Positions 10,436-20,064 of a stretch of 64,000 bases of DNA are shown here, piece after piece (position 1 is the first letter of the stretch; every line of letters starts with the position of its first letter). The notes beneath the pieces are model-generated. The model saw only the letters and a program-made list of their open reading frames with translations. It made no database searches and had not been told where the DNA came from. A program made the translations under genes and the position numbers. The stretch is from the NCBI GenBank assembly GCA_026182355.1, contig JAPFBL010000243.1, positions 992,001-1,056,000 of the forward strand, read 5' to 3'. This stretch comes from Hermatobates lingyangjiaoensis (Eukaryota; Arthropoda; Insecta; Hemiptera; Hermatobatidae).

Positions 10436-10583
10436 CCTTCTTTATTTCCCACTATACGTTCTCTAGTTCTTCTTGGGCGACACGACGTCGAATGCCCGGT
10501 AGGCGAAGCACGAGCGTTGCTAGGCCAAGCACGAACGTTGCTAGGCCAGGCACGAGCGTTGCTAGGCCAAGCACGAACGTTGT
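10436..10583 (-). other. Possible small exon built on four 21-bp repeats
   Basis: Bases 10500-10583 are four copies of a 21-bp unit (TAGGCCAAGCACGAACGTTGC and variants) that alternate at one position (G, A, G, A). On the minus strand the unit is open in a frame giving NVRAWPS / NARAWPS heptads, followed by a basic segment (CRPRRTRERIVGNKE). The open stretch is preceded by CTTCTTCTTCAG, a good splice acceptor, and followed by GTAAGT, a consensus donor, giving 148 bp. It is the most GC-rich stretch nearby. No product recognised, and a minisatellite with chance splice signals is the main alternative. Confidence 0.25.
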
Positions 10584-10886
10584 CTGAAGAAGAAGTCTTA
10601 AGTAACTTTTATTTTACGTTACCTACTTTCTATATTTTTCTTTTCTTTACAAATTAATTTAACTCTTCTTGTTCTTTTTAAAAAAAAAACTTTTTGTCTA
10701 TTTTTTTGATTTTGTCCAATATGTCACTTGGCCAGCTCTTTTTTCAGTTAATCTCTGTTTGCTGGAAGTTAGTACTTAGAATCGAATCTCTCTGATTTGA
10801 AAATTGTGAATTCTGAGACTATGGTTCACTTTAATGATAATGTTTAAAGAAAAGTTTGCTACATTTATGTATATATATATATATAA

Positions 10887-11047
10887 AAAGATTTCACATA
10901 AAAACGTGAAATAACAATCAATGATCAAACCACAATAAGAAATGGGAAAACAAGACTAAGATCTTTCAACCGTAACGAGCGGTCTTCGTCAGAGTCAAAA
11001 ACCCAACTGAGGTTTTTGACTCTGACGAAGATGCTTGTTACGGTTTA
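10887..11047. mobile_element. F-family fold-back, right arm truncated at GAAA
   Basis: The left arm runs from GATTTCACATAAAAACGTG (10887) through the minus-strand ribozyme to AACCCAACTGA. The right arm repeats the centre (GGTTTTTGACTCTGACGAAG) but stops at CGGTTTAG, exactly where GAAA should begin. A (TA)n tract lies immediately to the left. Confidence 0.82.
10954..10996 (-). ncRNA. F-type hammerhead ribozyme
   Basis: Minus strand: stem I GACT/AGTC, CTGACGA, spacer A, stem II GACCG (here GACCGC...) facing CGGTT, GAAA, stem III the palindrome AGATCT, cleavage base T. One base in the stem II loop differs from the copy at 60688. Confidence 0.8.
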
Positions 11048-11374
11048 GTTAAATCTTTTATATATTATATGAGGAATAGTATGAATTAGATCTTTCAACT
11101 GTAATAAAAGCGTACCTTCGTATTCCAAACAAACTTTCTCTGAGTTTTTGACTCTTGAGAAAACTATGTTATGGTGAAATAGTCACTTAGTCTTTTTTCA
11201 TTACTCTGTTAGGTTTTATTAATCGATTCTTAGTTGAAGATTTGAATCTGAGACTGTGTTTAACTTTAGAAATATTAAAAGCACACACTTACGGTTGTCA
11301 TATATATATTTGGTTTGAACCGTCTTGAGGAGAAATAAGAGAGAGAAACCAAGTGCACTGGTTCTTTTGTTTCA

Positions 11375-11490
11375 AAATTTATACTTCTGCCTATGAAAAA
11401 GGTTTTAAATAAAAACCGAATCATTAGCATTGAGAGTTTAATTTGAACCTGAAGAACTGACCTAGTCCCAATAAACTTTAGTTATATATA
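11375..11490 (+). mobile_element. H2 single arm
   Basis: CTTCTGCCTATGAAAAAGG, TTTTAAATAAAAACCGAA and AGCATTGAGAGTTTAA match the H2 fold-back at 45176-45541. The GAAACGTTGGC part has mutated to GAATCATTAGC, so this copy is decayed. A CCCAATAAACTTTAG tail segment and a short TA run follow. Confidence 0.65.
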
Positions 11491-11498
11491 TACTAACA

Positions 11499-11582
11499 AA
11501 TAGGAAAGAACAGAGAAAGTCACTATAGAAGTCACTTCGATATTTCGACACCCGTCTTCATCAGGAAGAAGTACGAAGTATA
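11499..11582 (-). mobile_element. C-family single arm
   Basis: AACAAATAGGAAAGAACAGAG starts the outer end and the arm stops just past the ribozyme at GTACGAAG, then TA-rich DNA. Outer end and core match the palindrome at 56303-56546. Confidence 0.75.
11535..11568 (-). ncRNA. C-type hammerhead ribozyme
   Basis: Minus strand: stem I CTTC paired with GAAG, CTGATGA, spacer A, stem II GAC/GTC around a four-base loop, GAAA, stem III ATAT, cleavage base C. This is the only C copy here with a consensus CTGATGA box and perfect stem I. Confidence 0.75.
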
Positions 11583-12399
11583 TATTTATATATAAAATGA
11601 CAAAAATGGTTCTTTAAGAATATGTATAGAATAGCAGGATTACAAATATTGTTAAAGTATAAAATAAATTACCAAAAAATATCAAGTTGAAGACAAATAA
11701 TCAATAAAAACATTTGGTTATTTCTGTATAATTATATTCACCTTGAACTTTGATATATCGGAGAAATATCAAACACAATGTAGTGAGTTTTCTTTTGGTT
11801 GCCTGTTGTTCAACTTGTTGGCAGATATGAGTAATGGCAGCTTCATTAACTACTTTCTGTTATAAAAGAATTTTTTTTTGAAAAAGTAATAACTTCCTGA
11901 ATGGAGTTCGTTAAATGAATTAAATTAAGCAGTTAATTTAATTGTGAACTGCTAGTGACGTCTTTCTAATGCGCGTATGAATGATCAAAGAAAACGTCAC
12001 TTGAGGGACATCTATCCTTGCTACACGAAACACCTTTTCACTTAATTTTATTATATATTAATAAGTTTTTCCAAAATAGTTTTTTACTTTTAAACTAATC
12101 GATATTATGATAAATAGAAGTAAATTTACTTTTTTTTTTTTTTTAAGTCTTAAGGGATTATAGTTCAAGAGGATTTTACTGTAGTAGTGGGAACCGTAGA
12201 GCAAGAAGAATTACTAAGTAGTAATCTGCCATAATTCTTTGTTTGACAAACAAATATAAAAAAAATTTAATTTTAAAAATAAAATTGAATTAATTTCAGC
12301 GTTTCTTTAGAATGTGCATATTATTGAATTGATAAAACTTATCGACTACTGATTCTTAAAATACAAAATTACTTATGGAGGATTAAAAATTAATTACTT

Positions 12400-12680
12400 C
12401 AGATTACAAGCCGACGTTTCACCGAAATTTATTAAGCATTCTCAAGGCTGTTATATTTTAGAAACATCTATTATAAAAAAAACAATAATACAGTCCCTTT
12501 TTTGTTTTCTTTATCTTTGTTTTTGTTTGCTGCTTATTGAGTTTTTGTTTTCTGTTAGTTGATATTCTGTGTTGTATTTATTTTCAAAGATTTATCTATA
12601 GTAGCATTATTTTTTTCAATAAATTATTTTTAGCCTTGAGAATGCCGAACAAATTTCAGCGAAACGTAACCACTTTTGTA
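12400..12680. mobile_element. H1 fold-back with variant core
   Basis: Left arm 12400-12460 and right arm 12630-12675 are inverted copies around a spacer of about 170 bp. Both carry GCC-TTGAGAAT, then a stem II hairpin (GCCGAA.../...TTCAGC in the right arm), GAAACGT and a stem I return strand. The core reads TTGAGAA instead of CTGANGA, equivalent to C3-to-U and G8-to-A. A related copy lies at 57390-57440. Confidence 0.6.
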
Positions 12681-12774
12681 TTCATTATTATATATTATTA
12701 TTATTAAACTTATTTTTGTATGTTTTTATAAAATTTATAAGTCAGTTGTAGAGAAAGGAATAATAGTTATAAGA

Positions 12775-13005
12775 TTATCAATGATCAAACTGCAATATAA
12801 AATGAAAAAAAAAACTAAGACCTTTCAACCATAGCAAGCTGTCTTCATCAGAGTCAAATACCAACTGAGTTGGGTTTTCATTTTTTGATCTTCATCTGTG
12901 ATGAAGACCGTTTGTTGTGGTTGAAGGATTTTAGTTTTGTTTTTTTTTATTTGATATTGAGGTTTGATCATTGATTGTTATTTCGCCTGTTTATGTGAAA
13001 TCTGT
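12775..13005. mobile_element. F-family fold-back, diverged
   Basis: Left arm starts TCAATGATCAAACTGC; right arm ends TTGATCATTGATTGTTATTTCGC and TTTATGTGAAATC. The left ribozyme (minus, about 12813-12856) keeps CTGATGA and GAAA. The right one reads GTGATGA and GAAG and is unlikely to work. Arms differ at many positions, so this is an older copy. Confidence 0.75.
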
Positions 13006-13207
13006 TATACAACATTATATTATTTAAAAAAATATATTTTTGAGAACATTTTCTTTAAAAACTCGAAGGAGGTTAAGATTGACCTGAATAAAAAAAGCGT
13101 AATTAATACTCATCTAGTATGTATTAAATGGAATCTAATTTATATTTGAAATTTAATGGTATTTGTTAATGCCAGTTTACTAATAGGTGATTTATAAATG
13201 ACAGAAG

Positions 13208-13476
13208 AATCATATAATATTAATATTAAACATATAATCTACCGTCTTACCTCGTTCATTACTGCCGTAGCTGTCGGACCGGTTTCGGGTGTCACCCATC
13301 TTCAACACGAACTAATATAATGATTATATCAGTTCGTGTTGAAGATGGATGACGCCCGAAACCGGTCCGACAGCTACGGCAGTAATGTACGAGGTAAGAC
13401 GGTAGATTATATGTTTAATATTAATAATACTAACGTCTGTGGTAATGATGAAATGCATGAATTTAATCATATAATA
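13208..13476. mobile_element. J1 fold-back insertion with 12-bp target duplication
   Basis: AATCATATAATA at 13208-13219 and 13465-13476 bracket a 245-bp insert. The two arms meet at a TA-rich centre near 13318 and each carries TTGAAGATGGATGACGCCC / GAAACCGGTC. The one-sided tail (AATACTAACGTCTGTGGTAATGATGAAATGCATGAA) is on the right, so this copy is inserted in the opposite sense to the one at 861-1044. Confidence 0.88.
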
Positions 13477-13991
13477 GTTAATATACTTGATTCAATATGA
13501 CCTGAAATGTTTCCGATTTAGCTTTAAATAGTCAAAGTTGAAATTTAAAGGGTTCAAAACTGCTGGCAGTAGGTGAGATGACCCCTGGCTACATTAATTG
13601 CAGGTGGTTAGTAAGGTCAGGAGATAGTTTACCAAGAATTAGCATATCGATTGGAGACCGTCAACAGCGTGCTGCTGTCAAGCCGGCCCTTTCGTGTCGC
13701 ACTTGCCATCCTATGCTGACACTTGTGTCTCATTCATAATTTACTGTACTAATGCACCTACAAACTGCCATCCTTGTTATTCTCCTCCCTAGGCCGATAC
13801 CCATTAAGTTTTAATCTTGTCTGATGCTTTCTACCGATGTCCTGTTGATATTTGCTCCATTTGTATTTTATTCTTTTCATTATACATTATTTAAAAGTCC
13901 TTCTCTAAATACTATCTAACTTAAATATATCTAGTGATTTTTATAACTATACAAGTAGGTCTAATTTCGTATGGTCATGAAAATAATACAT

Positions 13992-14020
<29 letters not shown>
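13477..14020. other. Unassigned, partly GC-richer DNA
   Basis: About 13560-13770 has near-balanced composition (words such as CAACAGCGTGCTGCTGTC) without a long frame or a repeated partner. A (TA)n tract closes the stretch at 13991-14018. Nothing assigned. Confidence 0.4.
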
Positions 14021-14022
<2 letters not shown>

Positions 14023-14140
14023 GTTATCAGCCTTTGGAGCGATTCACTTCTTTTCCTGAAGACGAGGACATCGAAATATAGTAGTGAGTTCAGTGATTTC
14101 CTTTCTATGTGTTCTTTTTAAATTCTAGTTTATATATATA
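14020..14140 (+). mobile_element. D-family single arm
   Basis: CTTTGGAGCGATTCACTTC leads into CTGAAGA (14056-14062), CGAGGACATC and GAAA (14073-14076), with the D outer end GTTCAGTGATTTCCTTTC and the tail AATTCTAGTTTATATATA. It matches the right arm at 2480-2580 and is flanked by (TA)n on both sides. Confidence 0.75.
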
Positions 14141-14417
14141 TATGACCGAGTCCCGATAAACTTTAGTTTTGTTTCTATTCCACGGTCGATACTTTTATCA
14201 ATATATATATATATTAGTATATTTTGGGAGCAGACCTTCATTTAGACATGTTTTATTAAAGAGTATGCCGATCTTCATTTTCATTCGTTTTTTATTTAAT
14301 TTCTCCAGTTTTCTAAACTTGGTTTTTAACTTCATGCATTTTTTCATTACCACAGAGGTTAGTATCATTAATATTAAAATTATAGTAATCCGTCTTACCT
14401 CGTACCCTGCTGCTGAA

Positions 14418-14460
14418 GTTCTTAGACCGGTTTCGGGCGTCACCCATCTTCAACAAGAAC
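14418..14460 (-). ncRNA. J1-type hammerhead, left arm
   Basis: Mirror image of 14462-14504: seven-pair stem I, core TTGAAGA, stem II GGGT/GCCC, GAAA, stem III ACCGGT, cleavage base C. Confidence 0.65.
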
Positions 14461-14461
14461 T

Positions 14462-14504
14462 GTTCTTGTTGAAGATGGGTGACGCCCGAAACCGGTCTAA
14501 GAAC
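14462..14504 (+). ncRNA. J1-type hammerhead, right arm
   Basis: Stem I GTTCTTG (14462-14468) pairs with TAAGAAC (14498-14504) over seven positions, one a G-T wobble. Core TTGAAGA at 14469-14475 has T for the usual first C (C3U), which would give a U-G wobble with G8. Stem II is GGGT/GCCC, GAAA at 14488-14491, stem III the palindrome ACCGGT, cleavage base C at 14497. All J copies in the window share the C3U change. Confidence 0.68.
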
Positions 14505-14695
14505 TTCAGCAGCAGGGTACGAGGTAAGACGGATTACTATAATTTTAATATTAATTGGTTTTTAACTCTTCAGGTAAACTAAACACTAACTCTCCGAAAG
14601 ATTTATTCTTGATTTCCATAGTAGTAATCGAATAATACGCTCTAAATCTAACTACAAAAAAAAGAGAAAAACAAACAAACTATACATTAAATTAT

Positions 14696-14730
14696 TCCAA
14701 CGTTTCGGTCACTTTGACCATCTTCAGGGA
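14696..14730 (-). ncRNA. E-type hammerhead ribozyme
   Basis: Minus strand: stem I TCC/GGA, CTGAAGA, spacer T, stem II GGTCA/TGACC (five perfect pairs, loop AAG), GAAA, stem III ACGT, cleavage base T. It sits about 75 bases ahead of the PLE start codon. Confidence 0.82.
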
Positions 14731-14856
14731 TTTACAATATGACGATTAAACAACTTAACTTAAGGAAAAACACTAACAATAATTATTACAAACAATCTAG
14801 TCGCGAATTATTACATAGCTAACATAATGAATTGACCAAAGTAAAATTTATACGTT

Positions 14857-16105
14857 TCTTTTAATTTTTTTAGTGGGGCATTATTTTTGAATTTTGTTTT
14901 AATTGTATTTTTCAATGAAATATATGCTTAATATCTAGTATATATCTAGTATCTAGCAATGTTTATATACTAGAAAGAAGATATACTGAAGGCTAATTCA
15001 TCTAGTATATGCTAGTTAGGTCATTGATTTGTATAGTCTTTCCTAGAGACAATCGTCCATTTCACTAGTACCATTAGTTCTCTCTGTTGAGGAAGTACTA
15101 TCCTATGAGCTCGCTATTTCTAGGGGGTGAAACTGACATTTCTTACTGCTTAAACATGATTTATTAAGAGAGGGATGAACAGAATTAACACTGACTGATG
15201 GTCGGACCAGTCGTAAATATCTGAACTTTGCTTTGACATATATCGTATTTGCTTTCCTATACACAATGAATGACACCGTTCAAATCTAAACGTGTTCAGT
15301 AACAAATTGCTTCAATCTAAATTTAAGACATCTTAAAATAAAAAAAATCATTTTTTCTTGTCACTTTCTTTTAAGTCCATTCAGTTTTTCATTTATTTCA
15401 ATATTTTTGCAGGAAATTTTATTAAAAGTTTACCTTTATTTATTGTGGTTGAATTTTTTTGTCCTGGTACCTTTTCGGATGTTTATATTTTGTTGATATC
15501 ATCATTATAAAGGAACTAATAACTGATACGTCAAGTGCCAATGAGGTTGTTTGTTCACACAAGTTATTAGTAAACATATGAGTGGAACATTTACCAATGG
15601 AAAGATAACGAAATATTATTTGTGATTAGTGATTGATGAAAACTAAAATTGTTTTTAGGGGTTTTTAAAAATTACGTCTCCACACAAAAAAAGTTTGATA
15701 TAAAAACCAACAAAGCGTTTCGAACAGTTAGTGTTCTTCTTCAGGTTTACATCTGAAAAAAAGTACACATCTCTGAAAGTTAAGAACATCAGAGTGAATT
15801 ATTTGAAATTTGAATACAATATCTGAATATTGAATTGAACTGTTGAGGTTTTTAACTTCTTCAGGTTAGCATCTAAAGAATATACACACTGTAAGCTGCA
15901 TTGGCTATACAAATCAATGACCTAACTAGCATATAATAGAAGAATTATCCTTTAGAATATCTTCCTTCTAGTATATATTCATTGCTAGATACTAGATATA
16001 TACTAGATATCAAGCATATATTTCATTCAAAAATACAATTAAAAAAAAATTCAAAAATAATACCTCACTAAAAATTAAAAGAAACGTATATATTTAACTA
16101 TTCTT
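14857..16105. repeat. Long-spaced inverted repeat, ~190-bp arms
   Basis: Left arm about 14857-15045 (ATACGTTTCTTTTAATTTTT ... GTCATTGATTTGTATAG) is inverted at about 15904-16092, separated by roughly 860 bp that includes a B2 arm. Inside each arm the word TCTAGTATATA recurs several times. The arms are the 5' continuation of an E-type element, so this may be a very large, internally disrupted fold-back. Confidence 0.7.
15655..15800 (-). mobile_element. B2 single arm
   Basis: Minus-strand core CTGAAGA, A, GAACAC-TAA-CTGTTC, GAAACGC lies at 15718-15744. The outer end AATTACGTCTCCACACAAAAA is shared with 19265-19310, 40445-40720 and 58640-58690. Stem III CGCTTT has lost the palindrome ACGCGT. 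Confidence 0.7.
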
Positions 16106-16439
16106 TGGTTTAATCCGGAGTGAACGTTGAATTGCACTATTGAGGTTTTTAACAGGGAAATTACTATGAAAAATGATTTAATTAATCCTGAACCTTAATA
16201 AAACATGACAACATACTGAAACATGATCCAGTTTATACGTAACAAAGATTTTTAATTACCTGCACTCTTGAGATGTCGATCTACCTAGTGATGTAGGAAG
16301 GACTGAGGGTGAAGACGTTGGCAGGAGTAGGACGGGGGTTTTATTGTTCAAAAACTATACTGATTGTTCTTGTTAAAGATTGTTCACATTATAAATGACA
16401 CTAGTTTTAAGTTCACATTTATAATTATGTATGGACATA

Positions 16440-16680
16440 TAAACAAATCATTAATAAGATTTCATAATAAACAAATAAACACGTGTAATAAAATTCAACG
16501 TGTAAACCACAGTAACAAATCCAAAAAAAAAAACAATTTTTTTCAACCGAAACAAGTAGTCTTCGTCAGACCATTGACGAAGCTCAACATAGACGAAGAC
16601 CGCTTGTTACGCTTGAAAGATTTCGGTCTTTCTTACTGTGGTTTGGACGTTCAAATAAATCATTGTGAAAAATAACAAAT
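16440..16680. mobile_element. F-family fold-back, diverged
   Basis: Left end AAATAAACACGTGTAATAAA and right end ACTGTGGTTTGGACGTTC bracket two arms with a short unmatched centre (GACCATTGACGAAGCTCAACATAGACG). The left core keeps CTGACGA; the right arm has TAGACGA with GAAAGATTTC. Open frame 16364-16675 is a translation of this element. Confidence 0.7.
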
Positions 16681-17144
16681 GGTTGTGAGGGTTTAAGAAA
16701 TAAAAAAAAACCGGCTAGTTGAAATTGTTTTTTTTTTTCTTTATCAAATGATATTTTGACAGTGTCACTTTCTTTTATGATATAGTAAGAAATAAAATAT
16801 AATTGTTTTTCTTAAAGACTCAAATTGAATATTTACTTTTTAGCATAAAAGGTAGTCGATATTATAGCATTATTGTTTAATACAGGATCATATATTACGA
16901 AATGTTTTGCGAATAGTGGCTGTCTTAGATATATATTGACTTAGTGAAATTTGTTGCTCATTAGAGTTCGGTCTAACAATGCTTGAACTTATAAGTTTTA
17001 CGCTTTTCATGCTTTTAACGGGCTAAAATTGTGTCTCATTTATGATTCGGCACCCGTTTTAACCTTTGATGGTCACCCATCCATTTTCTAATGACGCCCA
17101 ATGTTGCTTGTATTTGGTTATCTCATGGTAGCTATGATTATATC

Positions 17145-17290
17145 CTATGGTGAAATGAAAGGGTTTGTTTTAGTGATAGCTACATTGTTTTAAAGTATAA
17201 GGAAAATTATATTATTCAATTTCAATAAAATATTCATTTTTTTCTTCCGTTTATTGAATCGGTTTTCTACTGATAAAATCGACAATGTTA
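17145..17290 (+). repeat. Repeat R3, copy 1
   Basis: Matches 19360-19500 (GAAAGGGTTTGTTTTAGTGATAG, AAGGAAAATTATATTATTCAATTTC, CTGATAAAATC). The second copy lies between two B2 outer ends, which suggests R3 is the internal part of a B2-type element. Confidence 0.55.
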
Positions 17291-18190
17291 ATATCTTGAA
17301 GATATCAATTCATTCAATGTGTCCCTTCTAAGTGATTTTTTTGTCATTTTGCCGAAATGAAACTAAATAACCTCGCTTAGAATATATAAAGAGACTTCAA
17401 TTGAACTAGCTTTCTCAACACCAATCATAAAGTTCAATTCGATTAGAGAACTCATTTCCAATTCATGAATTGCATTTTAATGTAAAAAGCCAAATCAAAT
17501 TGCTTCATTGTAAAGACTGCATTAAATCAAACTTAGATTATTCAGACAGGAGTTTTGCTTATTCATTTTTTTTTATTTATTATGTATTAGTATTTGTTTA
17601 TTTTTTTTTTTATCTCCAGAAGGTACGAAAAGTTTTTACGTCAAGTTTTCAGGTAAAAACGCAAGAGATTTAATCCCTGTACTTAAAAACGGAGCAATAA
17701 TGAAAAAAAGAGAGGTATAATCCAGGTTGTCCAACCTTATTATTTTGTTAATGTAGATTATTAGATATGAAGTAAAATGAGATCGGTGGCAAACCTGATT
17801 TTTAAATCCCAGGTGGATTGCTAATTATTTTACTCTGTTTTGTTTAAATATTTTTATATTTTTTAAACCTTTATTTTGGATTTTAAGGAGTTATAATTAA
17901 TTGTTTTATATTAATTAATACTTATTTAATAATTAAAACATTTGGGAATAATAAACCTCATTATTCCCTAGGTGTATAAATATCTATAATTTTTTAATAA
18001 ATTTATAATAGAAAAATGTTTCGCTTCTTTGTTTTAATTTGGTCAAAAAGTATTGTGATTGTGAAATCGAAGAAACACAGTTGAAGCAACTAAATGGTAT
18101 TTAGTAATCTATTCAAAATTGAAATTATTTTTTAGCGTACAATCAGATGAGAACAAGACATCTTTAGAAATGTTTCCTCATTTATGTTTC
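17291..18190. other. Unassigned AT-rich DNA
   Basis: No gene or family member recognised. At about 18195-18215 a short match to the J tail (ACTTCCACAGAGGTTCTAAG) suggests an old J end. Confidence 0.4.
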
Positions 18191-18601
18191 TTTGAAATTA
18201 TTACTATTACTTCCACAGAGGTTCTAAGTTACAATTATACTACAGTTAGACACCTTTGACATTTCCTTCCCTCTGGATTGGTATCCAGATTCGGTGCTCC
18301 ACCACAGTTTCAGTTTTATCTAAGTAAAAGGAAACTCACTTAGGTGTGATAAGATACTTCACTATAAAACCTTTAGAAACTAGAGTAAGCATACAATATA
18401 AAAAAACAATCGCATTTTAACTTTAAACATATATTTGTTTTTTTGTTTAATCTTTTAATTGAAAAGTTTTTATTGAAGTAAATTATTGGGTGATACTGTA
18501 GCTTGATTAACACCATCAGAGTATCACTACTGTGTGATTCCTACCAAAGGAGAATAGATAAAACATACTTCTTCAAACTACTGTATTCTATTCTATATAA
18601 C

Positions 18602-18973
18602 ATACTAAAAAATATTAGAATTAGTAATAATACAATCCGTCATACCTCGTAAAGTCCTAGAAAAGCTCGACCGGTTTCGGGTCCGTCTGGATCCCATCTC
18701 AAGAGCACCTAACTGACTGTGAATGTTATTTTCAAAAAAAAAAAAAATTAACTACACAGACAACATTGATTACACAATGTAGATGACATATATAGGTAGG
18801 TTATAGGAAAATAACATTCACAGTCAGTTAGGTGCTTTTGAAGATGGGATCCAGACGGACCCGAAACCGGTCGAGCTTTTGTAGGACTTTACGAGGTATG
18901 ACGGATTGTATTATTACTAATTCTAATATTACTAACCTCAGTGGAACTAACCCATTAACTATACTAAAAAATA
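18602..18973. mobile_element. J2 fold-back insertion with 13-bp target duplication
   Basis: ATACTAAAAAATA occurs at 18602-18614 and 18961-18973 and brackets a 346-bp insert. Arms carry TTGAAGATGGGATCCAGACGG / ACCCGAAACCGGTCGAGC (right arm) and its inverse (left arm, with one core A missing). Stem I is GCTC/GAGC in the left arm, GCTT/GAGC in the right. Tail TACTAACCTCAGTGGAACTAA is on the right. The loop region (18730-18800) is A-rich. Confidence 0.88.
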
Positions 18974-19244
18974 GATGAATGAACTTTGAACAACAAACAA
19001 ACGTGTTTGTGTAAGTTAGTTTGTATATAGAACGTTTATTTCTGTGTGCTCCATTTTACATATTACATGCAATTCAACTTACAGAGTTATGAGATTTATA
19101 CTATTGAAAAATATAAGGAATAATATTTATAAATCGTTACTTAATTATTTAGACTACTAAAAATTATATTATCACTATTTAAATATAGGTATATGAAATT
19201 CTATTACATGTTCATCGATTAAATGAACTTGTTAATCAAATTAA

Positions 19245-19610
19245 TACAATACAAACTGTGTTGGGGAAATTCAAGAATTACGTCTCTACACACAAAAAAA
19301 ATTGAATATGAAACTATGTAATAGGTATTTATAATGTCTATTATTTATAAATAATAACCTATGAAAGGGTTTGTTTTAGTGATAGGAACATAATTTTAAA
19401 CTATTAAGGAAAATTATATTATTCAATTTCAATAAAATATCCATTTTTTCTCCCGGTTAAAATGGTTTTGCTATTTCCACTGATAAAATCCGAACAATCT
19501 TTAGTTGGAAACGCGTTGTTAGTTTCATATTAAACCTTTTTTTTTTGTTTGGAGACATAATTCTTGAATTTCCCCAATATGAGTAAATACCAGATTTTAA
19601 CAAATCGCAC
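19245..19610. mobile_element. B2-type fold-back with R3 interior
   Basis: Outer ends GTTGGGGAAATTCAAGAATT (19260-) and AATTCTTGAATTTCCCCAA (-19578) are inverted, each next to ACGTCTCTACACACAAAAA-type sequence. A B-type tail (ATGAGTAAATACCAG...ATCGCACAACT) follows on the right. The interior (19360-19500) is repeat R3; the ribozyme cores are lost. Confidence 0.65.
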
Positions 19611-20064
19611 AACTACTGAATACAAATTATTTAAGCACTAAACTATATATCATTTTGAAGTACTTTAATATAATGTAATTTTGGTAAATTAATAAAATTA
19701 ATTCACACAGTGGATAAAAAGTTTGTTAGGAATCACTGTACAGTAGAGGGGAATCCTCATATTGAGGTAGGAACGGGAATAAGGGTGTAAATCACACCAT
19801 AGTGGCACTAATTATTGTGTTTATTAATATTAGTGATTTAATAAATAAATGGTATATGTTGTGTTATTTGTTTGTAATATTTAGAAATAGTTGTTGGTTG
19901 AACTGTTACCATGAGAACATGAGGTGAGTTGATTGTGCTAATTAGTTTGCGAATCCGATTGTAGGTTCTGTGTAAATTTCCACCTGAGCTTACCTAATCA
20001 GCTGGTCAAACAGTATTAACATTACAACTTTAAACCTTGCTTGACATTTCATTATAATCTATGT

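Larger units (their letters stand above)
14319..14567. mobile_element. J1 fold-back, near-perfect palindrome, 13-bp target duplication
   Basis: TTGGTTTTTAACT at 14319-14331 and 14555-14567 flank a 223-bp insert made of the one-sided tail (14332-14370) and two almost identical arms meeting at 14460/14461. It interrupts the E-family PLE frame, so it is younger than that fragment. The two ribozymes stand head to head with no sequence between their stem I strands. Confidence 0.92.
14195..14738 (-). mobile_element. PLE 5' fragment (E family) carrying a nested J1 insertion
   Basis: Read on the minus strand: E ribozyme (14730-14696), about 60 bases of leader, an ATG near 14622, and a frame with KSFGELVFSLPEEL, then interruption by the J1 element (14332-14554), then FRKLEKLNKK and LLPKYTNI running into (TA)n at about 14214. 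It parallels the copy at 6766-7008. The fragment therefore holds a PLE 5' end only. Confidence 0.65.
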
